The translations under genes and the position numbers were made by a program. Positions 1 through 5,509 of a stretch of 5,534 nucleotides of DNA are shown here, one piece after another. The stretch covers positions 1-5,534 of the forward strand of contig WJKO01000645.1 in assembly GCA_014729055.1 (NCBI GenBank), in the 5' to 3' direction. How positions within the stretch are numbered: position 1 is the stretch's first letter; each line of letters begins with the position of its first letter. Below the pieces are notes generated by a model. It ran no database searches. It worked only from the letters and a program-made list of their open reading frames with translations, and had not been told where the DNA came from. Origin of the DNA: Promethearchaeota archaeon (GTDB taxonomy: Archaea; Asgardarchaeota; Lokiarchaeia; Sigyniarchaeales; Promethearchaeaceae).

Positions 1-176
1 ATATAGAACTAATTGCAGCACCAGAAGACATGATGTATTTCTCAAACACGCGTTATAGTACATTAGATATGATAATGAGAGAAAATGAGTTTGGATACAA
101 GAAACTGCGCGTTAAGAAAGGCGGTAGAAATATTGGTAAATTACTGTTAGTATCCAAATTGCTGACTTTCGATTAA
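1..176 (+). CDS. 3' end of a gene, possibly a SAM-dependent methyltransferase (partial)
   Basis: An open frame enters from the left edge in frame 3 and ends at TAA 174-176, giving the last 57 residues of a protein. The visible part includes MYFSNTRYSTLDMIMRE, then an FGYKKLRVKKGG stretch, and ends in KLLLVSKLLTFD. A YFS-x-x-T-L-x-x-(hydrophobic) segment followed by a short F/Y-rich strand and a final hydrophobic strand resembles the C-terminal end of class I SAM-dependent methyltransferases. There, the text 'FS..TL..ll...GF' precedes the last beta strands. The SAM-binding motifs would lie outside the window, so this is only a tentative family call; an unrelated protein with a beta-rich C-terminus is possible. 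That the segment is coding is better supported than the function, because the composition is protein-like and it stays open to the edge. Confidence 0.55.
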   Translation, partial: IELIAAPEDMMYFSNTRYSTLDMIMRENEFGYKKLRVKKGGRNIGKLLLVSKLLTFD

Positions 177-274
177 ACCATTCTATTTCTTATATTTTTA
201 ATCCAGCGTTTTTGATCTTTAGAGACTTTATTATATCTTCTCCAGCTGATAAATAATTCGTCAAACTTGATCAT
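173..274 (-). CDS. Possible 33-residue basic small protein (doubtful)
   Basis: On the minus strand ATG at 274-272 opens 33 codons closed by TAA at 175-173, overlapping the stop codon of the plus-strand gene tail-to-tail. The product starts MIKFDELFISWRRYNK and is rich in Lys, Arg and Trp, which looks more protein-like than typical AT-rich noise. Against it, no Shine-Dalgarno sequence precedes the ATG, the nearest TATA-like string (287-294) is only about 17 bases away, and an open run this long is not rare by chance at this base composition. It could be a small gene, a remnant of a larger one, or nothing. I recognise no family. Confidence 0.2.
   Translation of the reverse strand: MIKFDELFISWRRYNKVSKDQKRWIKNIRNRMV
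181..220 (+). terminator. T-rich runs after the first gene, possible archaeal terminator
   Basis: Directly after the stop codon at 176 the plus strand carries several T-rich runs (TTCTATTTCTTATATTTTTA at 181-200, then GTTTTT and TCTTT up to 220). Archaeal RNA polymerase commonly stops at U-rich runs without a hairpin, so this is a reasonable termination zone for the upstream gene. In an AT-rich genome such runs are also common by chance. Confidence 0.3.
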
Positions 275-301
275 TAAAAAATAACCATATATTTTTCATA
301 A

Positions 302-320
302 TTCAAAAAAAATTTATAAT
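302..320 (+). promoter_or_regulatory. Putative promoter of the membrane protein / URO-D pair
   Basis: An A-rich run (304-312) that could serve as a BRE precedes TTTATAAT at 313-320. The centre of this box lies about 26 bases before the ATG at 343, the usual TATA-to-start distance in archaea, which would make the transcript nearly leaderless. A second TATA-like string (CATATATT, about 287-294) would start transcription near 316 and give a leader of about 27 bases containing the ribosome site, which fits the AAGGAG better. Bases 315-320 also read TATAAT, so a bacterial -10 box is an alternative, though no good -35 box is seen. Confidence 0.45.
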
Positions 321-332
321 TAAGATTGCCTC

Positions 333-338
333 AAGGAG
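333..338 (+). promoter_or_regulatory. Shine-Dalgarno site AAGGAG for the membrane protein
   Basis: AAGGAG ends four bases before the ATG at 343. The match to the anti-Shine-Dalgarno end of 16S rRNA is good and supports this start codon. The spacing is on the short side. It implies that the mRNA has at least a short leader. Confidence 0.6.
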
Positions 339-342
339 TCTT

Positions 343-1257
343 ATGGAAAAAGATATTACGAAAGAAAAATCAATACATAGTGCTCTCGTTTTTCCATTAC
401 TCGTGTTTTTAGGGTTCGTGATTTATATTACTATATATCTCCTCAAACAGCCGAGTCAATGGTATGGTTTTAGCAAATATATTCCCGGGGAGGAGATTAC
501 AGATGTAATTATTCTTGACTTAGTGCCTTTTGTAGCAACAATTTTATGTATTTTTATAGCGATGCTTGTTACGCCTGTATTCATTTTATTCGCTAAAGTA
601 TTGAAAGGCGGGAAATATCAAGTTGCCGTTCAAAATTATTATAAGAAATTTACTGGAGGCGAAATCTTGAACCGGGCTTTTTTTGCGTCTCTTTTTGCGA
701 TTTCTCTTAGTCTATTTTTAAACAATACATTATATGATTTGAGTATCGAATTTATCGAGGGTGCAGAGAGTGCATATTCCGCTGCAGCGTTATCTGTTGT
801 ATTTGCGCCTATTGCGGTAATATTCATGTTCCCAGCATGGTTTTTAGAAGATTGTGGGATTGTTTTCTTTAGAAAAACGAATTATGATGAATGTCAGATA
901 ACATCCATGAAAAAAGATATTAAAGAAAGTGTTGGGGCGCAATTTGATCTTGAAGTAGAGAAAATGACTCAACCCTACGATATAACCAGTGTTGGTACGT
1001 TTTATGGATATTTACTGAGAGGATTTGCGAGTATTACAACGCCAATTTTCTACATTTATAACTTCATAGCAGATATAGGACTGAATAGATTTGAACCAAT
1101 TTCAATTGTACTAATGCTGATGCCTTTTTTTTTAACCGGAATGTTTATGCTACCAATTTGGTTGTATCTGAAGACTTATGATTGGTTAAAGCGGCACTTG
1201 TTATCTAATAAAAAACTTAAATTGCTTGAAGTTAAAATGTCATTGCACGAGAGATAA
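343..1257 (+). CDS. Six-helix integral membrane protein of unknown function
   Basis: The product has 304 residues and is strongly hydrophobic. I see membrane segments at about 13-34, 58-84, 112-127, 144-167, 220-244 and 252-276. The short N-terminus and the C-terminus (277-304) are Lys/Arg-rich, and a soluble loop of about 45 residues (174-217) is rich in Lys, Asp and Glu. By the positive-inside rule both ends would face the cytoplasm, which fits an even number of helices. No transporter signature, catalytic motif, signal peptide or cofactor site stands out, and I do not recognise the family. The start is set by AAGGAG just upstream. The stop lies 23 bases before the preferred start of the URO-D-type gene on the same strand, so the two are probably co-transcribed. 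A run of nine T at 1125-1133 (codons for Pro-Phe-Phe-Leu) lies within helix 6 and does not break the frame. Coding status is secure; function is unknown. Confidence 0.85.
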   Translation: MEKDITKEKSIHSALVFPLLVFLGFVIYITIYLLKQPSQWYGFSKYIPGEEITDVIILDLVPFVATILCIFIAMLVTPVFILFAKVLKGGKYQVAVQNYYKKFTGGEILNRAFFASLFAISLSLFLNNTLYDLSIEFIEGAESAYSAAALSVVFAPIAVIFMFPAWFLEDCGIVFFRKTNYDECQITSMKKDIKESVGAQFDLEVEKMTQPYDITSVGTFYGYLLRGFASITTPIFYIYNFIADIGLNRFEPISIVLMLMPFFLTGMFMLPIWLYLKTYDWLKRHLLSNKKLKLLEVKMSLHER

Positions 1258-1280
1258 AACGGAGAGTGCAGATATCTATA

Positions 1281-2540
1281 ATGAATAAAAAAGAAAGCAT
1301 GAGTTCAAGAGATCGCGTCCGCTGTACATTAGAACATGAAGAACCGGATAGAATTCCAGTAGATTTTGGAACAAGCGGTACTACATCACTCTCAGCTATT
1401 GCCTATTATAATTTGAAGAAGTTTTTGGGAAAAAGCTGCAATTTAGTTAAGATTTATGACGTAATCCAACAGCTTGCAGTTATGGAACCGGAAATGTTTG
1501 ATTATTTTTGCGTAGACGTAGTGGATGTCGATTCTTTATTTCTAAAATATGATACAGACTGGTACAACGCTAAACTCAATAATGGAATAAGGATTCAGTA
1601 TCCGTCTTGGTTTAAACCAGTTAAAGAAGAGGACGATTCATTTTCCATATACCACGAAGATGGAACAAAAATTGCCAGGATGCCTAAAACGGGTCATTTC
1701 TTTGACCAAATTACATATCCATTTAGTGAAGGATATCCTGCCGATTACGATAACATTGGAGATGCTATAAGTAAAATACAATGGGGAATCATTCGTGATA
1801 ATCACAAAAAGAGTGACGATTACTGGAAGAAATTAAGAGAATATGCAGAAAAACTCCATAATAAAACAGATAAAGCCTTAACCATTGGTGGACCTGGTAA
1901 ATTATTCGAGTGGGGCTGTTATTTTAGAAGACTTGACCGATTCTGTTCGGATTTGATAAGACAACCTAATGAAGTGGAAAAGTTATTAGATACTCTTGTT
2001 GATATGCAGATGAAAATATTGAAAAAAGTATGCAAAACGGTCGGTGATCTTGTAGATATTATTCGATTTGCTGACGATCTTGGGGAAAATAATGGTCCTT
2101 TTATGAATCCTAAAATATATAAAAGGATGTTCAAGCCCCGACATGAAAAATTGTGGAAATATGCCAGAAAACATAGCTCTGCTAAGATATTTCTTCATTC
2201 ATGCGGTTCTATAAAGCCATTGATACCTGATTTAATCGATGCAGGTATAGATATTCTTAATCCAGTGCAAATAAGCGCAAGAGATATGGATCCACAAGAA
2301 TTAAAAAATAGGTTCGGTGAAGACATTGTTTTTTGGGGCGGGGGGGCAGACACAACGAAAATATTGAATTATGGAACGCCATCTGTTGTAGAAAAACACG
2401 TAACTAAGATGATCCAAATATTTTCCCCAAGGGGGGGTTTCGTTTTTAACACAGTTCACAATGTTTTGCCTGATGTGCCACCAGAGAATCTTATAGCAAT
2501 GCGAAATGTGGTAAAAAACAGCAAGGTTATGTTTTATTGA
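1281..2540 (+). CDS. URO-D superfamily protein, MtaA/CmuA-like methyltransferase type
   Basis: The 419-residue product (numbered from ATG 1281) belongs to the uroporphyrinogen decarboxylase superfamily, in the branch that includes the corrinoid methyltransferases MtaA, MtbA and CmuA rather than heme-pathway HemE. Visible motifs are the N-terminal HEEPDRIPVDFG (19-30), FADDLG (263-268), LHSCGSIKPLIPDLIDAGID (305-324), LNPVQ (326-330), FWGGGADT (351-358) and VPPEN (399-403). The spacing fits a complete TIM-barrel protein. His306 and Cys308 match the H-x-C zinc ligands of MtaA-type enzymes. The third ligand, Cys in MtaA, appears to be His393. By family, members move methyl groups between corrinoid proteins and thiols such as coenzyme M, but many are uncharacterised, and the substrate cannot be read here. 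Start choice: GTG 1266 lies one base after GGAG, too close. ATG 1281 lies 16 bases after it, rather far, and ATG 1299 would begin MSSRDRV, as many relatives do. I prefer 1281. It probably shares an operon with the membrane protein; no corrinoid-binding gene is in the window. Confidence 0.9.
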   Translation: MNKKESMSSRDRVRCTLEHEEPDRIPVDFGTSGTTSLSAIAYYNLKKFLGKSCNLVKIYDVIQQLAVMEPEMFDYFCVDVVDVDSLFLKYDTDWYNAKLNNGIRIQYPSWFKPVKEEDDSFSIYHEDGTKIARMPKTGHFFDQITYPFSEGYPADYDNIGDAISKIQWGIIRDNHKKSDDYWKKLREYAEKLHNKTDKALTIGGPGKLFEWGCYFRRLDRFCSDLIRQPNEVEKLLDTLVDMQMKILKKVCKTVGDLVDIIRFADDLGENNGPFMNPKIYKRMFKPRHEKLWKYARKHSSAKIFLHSCGSIKPLIPDLIDAGIDILNPVQISARDMDPQELKNRFGEDIVFWGGGADTTKILNYGTPSVVEKHVTKMIQIFSPRGGFVFNTVHNVLPDVPPENLIAMRNVVKNSKVMFY

Positions 2541-2556
2541 TCAAACTTGATCAAAC
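2537..2556. repeat. Perfect tandem repeat of the 10-mer TTGATCAAAC
   Basis: TTGATCAAAC occurs twice end to end, beginning in the stop codon region of the URO-D-type gene. Its core TTGATCAA is a palindrome. The 13-mer TCAAACTTGATCA inside it also occurs at 261-273, ahead of the membrane protein gene, so the same word flanks the two-gene unit on both sides. One shared 13-mer is roughly expected by chance in a window this size, so an operator role is only a guess. Confidence 0.4.
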
Positions 2557-2578
2557 CTGAACCTTTACAGGTCATGAT
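2550..2578 (+). terminator. Imperfect hairpin after the URO-D-type gene
   Basis: Ten bases after the stop codon, ACCTG (2555-2559) pairs with CAGGT (2568-2572) around an eight-base loop. ATCA (2550-2553) pairs with TGAT (2575-2578) across a small internal loop, for nine pairs in all. No T run follows on the plus strand, so it is not a standard intrinsic terminator. It may protect the 3' end or simply be chance. Confidence 0.3.
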
Positions 2579-2595
2579 TATATAGGAAAAAAGAG

Positions 2596-2610
2596 TATAT
2601 AAATGTTTCG
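2596..2610 (-). promoter_or_regulatory. TATA box with BRE-like element pointing into the URO-D 3' end
   Basis: Read on the minus strand, bases 2610-2596 give CGAAACA followed by TTTATATA, close to the archaeal BRE plus TATA consensus. The same octamer TTTATATA stands before the macroglobulin-like gene. Transcription would begin near 2573-2576 and run antisense to the end of the URO-D-type gene. A 13-codon ORF (ATG at 2575, MTCKGSGLIKFDQ, TAA at 2534) begins at the expected start point but is too short to call. On the plus strand the same bases read TATATAAA behind an A-rich tract, but no plus-strand ORF follows. The six-T run on the minus strand at 2592-2587 could alternatively help end the macroglobulin-like transcript. 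Confidence 0.3.
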
Positions 2611-2677
2611 CTAATATTCTCAATTATTTGAAGTCGTCCGTGCCTTATATCCACTGAAGGAAGTATATTGCAGCCAA

Positions 2678-2723
2678 ATTTCGGAGAGAATTATTATTCA
2701 CTCGGGAAGTTTGTTACCGAAAT
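2678..2723. repeat. Inverted repeat ATTTCGG / CCGAAAT between the convergent genes
   Basis: ATTTCGG at 2678-2684 is the exact reverse complement of CCGAAAT at 2717-2723, with 32 bases between. It begins 27 bases after the stop codon of the macroglobulin-like gene and could form the stem of a long 3' stem-loop. No T run adjoins it, so a terminator function is not shown. Confidence 0.3.
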
Positions 2724-2749
2724 CACTGTCATCTATTCTTCATTACCAC

Positions 2750-5497
2750 TTATTTTATGTTATATTTAGTCTCATTTGAGTGCACTTTGATTTGGGGCTC
2801 ATACATCAAGAATGCAACACCGGGATTTTGTGTATATTCTCCCCTTTGAACAGGATAGAGGTTATAGTCAAATTTTAGATTACCCATGCGATTTAATACA
2901 AACGAAATTTCGTGTGGCTTTTCGATAATGGTTGTTATTTGATGGTGGTTTAGTTTAAGCTCATTTAATTCTGTGCTCAGTACGGAAAGCCCAGCGGGTA
3001 TTGGTTCTATTATGACCAAATTATCCTTCTCTTGGTCAAATGATGTGTTAATCGATAGTGTAATGTTTATTGCTTCACCAACATTGACTTGGGTAGCTGA
3101 GGATACTCGATTTAAAACAATAGATTCACGCATATTGAGATTCTCATAATTATCAAGTAATTTACTATCTATGGCTAGACTCTCTTTATTCCATCTTTGG
3201 TTTTCGAGGAAAAATAGTGGTTTTACACCCTCATCTGATTCATTTTTTAGTTCATACGAAAGTTCATATATCATTTCCAAATCTTCTTTTAAATTGATTA
3301 AATAACCGTCTTCATCTTTAAAACACTCGTCGTATGGGTATCGGAAAAGATTAAGTTTGTATAAATCAAATCCCCTCGAAAATGCATTTTTCATATTGAT
3401 ATCCCACTCCATAGATTTCATTAATTTCTCATTAGTTTCTTCATCTAAATGTGTAAACTGAGTTTTTTGTTCTAAGCGTAGTTTAAATGGTTTTTGGGGA
3501 CCATATTCCAATACGCTGAAAAACATAAAGAATGAAGAATTATCTAGAGTCGAAAATGTCGTATTTAATTTTTCTTTCTTAGTTCGTAAGTAATTTGCGA
3601 TCTGGTTTATTAGAGTTGATCTTATTCCCACAGACAATAATAATGCTCCAATCCGACCTGTTAGATAGATGTTTGAGAACGGGCAGACTTCTGATTCCCA
3701 ATGTTTTCCTTCTTCATGCGAATTTGGTTCTCGAACTGTGTTAATTAATAGGTCTACAACCTTATTAAAACGTTTTTTATTACGAGAATCGTTACGGTCA
3801 TAAAATTCAGCAATGAGATATAAGAGATAGGAATCTATCTTAGAATCCAAGTTCATTTTATCTATTCTAACAAGTATTTTGTGAATCAATTTTTTCATTT
3901 TTTCTGTGTTTTTTGAATGAGAAGAATATCCTTGCATTTTCGAAAGTAATAAGCTATTAGCAACCATTAATTCAAGATATTCTGCTGGGATTTTTTGGGT
4001 TCGACTTAGTTTTTGTTCTTCTTCCCAATTTTCACCGTATATATAGTCAAAATCAAAATTGCCATCATCAAGGAAATCAAATATTGTCTCTGAGGTTGAA
4101 TTGAGAAGTGATTGCAATAGCGGAATATCCTCAAAAGGTACAGATCGGAGTGCATCATGTATGTAACAAGTCAAGAATGGATCGGTGAGATTCAAACGAC
4201 TCCACCAACCCCACATCTTAAGTTGATTTCGTCCTGCAATTATTTTTTGAATACACGAGGTGATTCTTCTTTCGAATTGGTTTTCTAAATCATGTGTGAG
4301 TTGTCCTGCTTTTTCTAAGATCTTCAAAGCTTTCACTGCTGCATACAACATACTTGCCGTTTGTTCATTGCAGAAAAACCTATAATTCAAAAGATTTTGT
4401 GCCGCCTCGATCATAAAACTAGCTGGATAGCTGAGTACCGTTAAGAATGATTTAAGGGCATAATCCTCTGAGCAAATTTTAATTTTCAAGTGTGTCGGCT
4501 CCTTGTAATTCCCAATTAACCCAGACATTTCGTTTCGTATTGCAACACCTTTCGGTAGCACCTCTGATTGCTCTATGATGGTATCGGCGTACTCCTCAGC
4601 ATCTGCCTTAAAACGTATTATTGCAGTTCCAGGAAACATAGCTTTTACTTTATATTTCATAGAAATACTATTCTTAGATGTAACTAAGGACGCCCCTTTA
4701 TTCTCATCTATACTGCAATCCTGCAATATTTCCAAATGCTTTGATACTGAATATTCTGTGGAACATGATATATTCTTATCAGTCAAGTTAGAGATAATTA
4801 TGTTGAGATTGAAGATATCACCTTGTACAATTCTGGGAGGTAACTGAGCTGTAACGAAAAACTCTTGTTTTACGACTATTTCTCCTTTATAATCTCCGAT
4901 ACGCACTTTATCATCCGTTGCTAGCAAATATAATTCTTGTGTTGTGATTGAATCGGGCAATTTCAATGGTATTTTGAATCGGTTAGATTCTTGCGGAAAT
5001 ATTGGTCTCCACCAACCCGTTTCATCAAAGAATTTCCGTATTGTTTCTTTTTTCTTCTTCGTAAGCTGTGGCTTTTTTGGTTTCCCATCACCCAATGATT
5101 CGATCTGAGAGTCACCAGAACTGTAAGTTTCACGTTGATAGTGGTCAACATCAGTCATAATGCTCGAATATTTGGGATAACCAACAATCGTGTCATTAAA
5201 TTTTATTTTTCCTCGATCCCAGTAGTTAGTTGAATATTTGATAAATCGTGAACCGTTTTCCATAATGATTAGCTGATTACTCAGAATCGTTTTTATGTAT
5301 GAATTGAGATTGAGAATCATATAAGGTTCCCTTTCAAATAAATTAACGATTTTATCTAATTTATCTATATGATCTCCATCATGTTGTCTAAGAAAATCAA
5401 ATAGATCCTTCACATTTTTATTAAAAGTCTCCAGTAAATATTTGATAATATCTTGTTCGCGAGAAAATCTCACCCATTCTCCCACTAATTCCTTCAT
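2750..5497 (-). CDS. Short alpha-2-macroglobulin-family protein with thioester domain
   Basis: The 915-residue product matches the C-terminal half of alpha-2-macroglobulins. The A2M domain starts near 153: IRKFFDETGWWRP, then LKLPDSITTQELYLLATDD (178-196) and LPPRIVQGD (219-227). A beta-rich segment runs to about 335. The thioester domain spans about 345-666: NLLNYRFFCNEQTAS (368-382) holds the CxEQ motif (Cys376, Glu378, Gln379), followed by WGWWSRLNLTDPFLTCYI (429-446), YLTGRIGALLLS (611-622) and TFSTLDNSS (647-655). A linker of mixed structure (667-790) leads to the C-terminal macroglobulin domain, with IEPIPAGL (830-837) and AFLMYEP (895-901). In the family a Cys-Gln thioester bonds covalently to targets. 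Full-length members usually have about 1,500-1,900 residues; here the N-terminal macroglobulin and bait domains are absent and replaced by about 150 unrecognised residues, ending in a Lys-rich linker (139-155). No signal peptide, lipobox or membrane helix is seen, so a cytosolic location is inferred. It is convergent with the URO-D-type gene and has its own promoter. Family assignment is firm; role is unknown. Confidence 0.88.
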   Translation of the reverse strand: MKELVGEWVRFSREQDIIKYLLETFNKNVKDLFDFLRQHDGDHIDKLDKIVNLFEREPYMILNLNSYIKTILSNQLIIMENGSRFIKYSTNYWDRGKIKFNDTIVGYPKYSSIMTDVDHYQRETYSSGDSQIESLGDGKPKKPQLTKKKKETIRKFFDETGWWRPIFPQESNRFKIPLKLPDSITTQELYLLATDDKVRIGDYKGEIVVKQEFFVTAQLPPRIVQGDIFNLNIIISNLTDKNISCSTEYSVSKHLEILQDCSIDENKGASLVTSKNSISMKYKVKAMFPGTAIIRFKADAEEYADTIIEQSEVLPKGVAIRNEMSGLIGNYKEPTHLKIKICSEDYALKSFLTVLSYPASFMIEAAQNLLNYRFFCNEQTASMLYAAVKALKILEKAGQLTHDLENQFERRITSCIQKIIAGRNQLKMWGWWSRLNLTDPFLTCYIHDALRSVPFEDIPLLQSLLNSTSETIFDFLDDGNFDFDYIYGENWEEEQKLSRTQKIPAEYLELMVANSLLLSKMQGYSSHSKNTEKMKKLIHKILVRIDKMNLDSKIDSYLLYLIAEFYDRNDSRNKKRFNKVVDLLINTVREPNSHEEGKHWESEVCPFSNIYLTGRIGALLLSVGIRSTLINQIANYLRTKKEKLNTTFSTLDNSSFFMFFSVLEYGPQKPFKLRLEQKTQFTHLDEETNEKLMKSMEWDINMKNAFSRGFDLYKLNLFRYPYDECFKDEDGYLINLKEDLEMIYELSYELKNESDEGVKPLFFLENQRWNKESLAIDSKLLDNYENLNMRESIVLNRVSSATQVNVGEAINITLSINTSFDQEKDNLVIIEPIPAGLSVLSTELNELKLNHHQITTIIEKPHEISFVLNRMGNLKFDYNLYPVQRGEYTQNPGVAFLMYEPQIKVHSNETKYNIK

Positions 5498-5509
5498 TCT
5501 CTCGGGCTT

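Noticed and set aside
639..827. 62-codon open frame on the minus strand inside the membrane protein gene
   Set aside because: It lies wholly opposite a well-supported coding frame, has no promoter or ribosome site, and its product resembles no protein.
1125..1133. Run of nine T as a possible terminator or frameshift site in the membrane protein gene
   Set aside because: It encodes Pro-Phe-Phe-Leu within a membrane helix, and the frame continues normally to the stop.
1266..1280. GTG at 1266 as start of the URO-D-type protein
   Set aside because: GGAG ends only one base before it, which is too close for a ribosome site, and the five extra residues are not family-like. ATG 1281 or 1299 is more plausible.
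1919..2198. Two overlapping minus-strand open frames opposite the URO-D-type gene
   Set aside because: Both are opposite conserved family sequence and overlap each other; they are by-products of codon use on the other strand.
2331..2346. G-quadruplex at GGGGCGGGGGGG
   Set aside because: There are only two G runs close together, not the four separated runs needed for a stable structure, and the segment is explained by the conserved Gly-rich motif it encodes.
2541..2749. C/D box RNA or tRNA in the convergent intergenic region
   Set aside because: ATGATTA at 2574-2580 differs from the C box, and no paired C'/D' boxes or cloverleaf can be formed.
4575..4847. 90-codon plus-strand open frame inside the macroglobulin-like gene
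   Set aside because: It lies opposite the conserved A2M-domain region, without a start signal or recognisable product.
4963..5151. 62-codon minus-strand open frame in another frame of the macroglobulin-like gene
   Set aside because: It overlaps the A2M-domain start in a different frame. I considered it as evidence of a frameshift, but the main frame carries continuous family motifs through this region.
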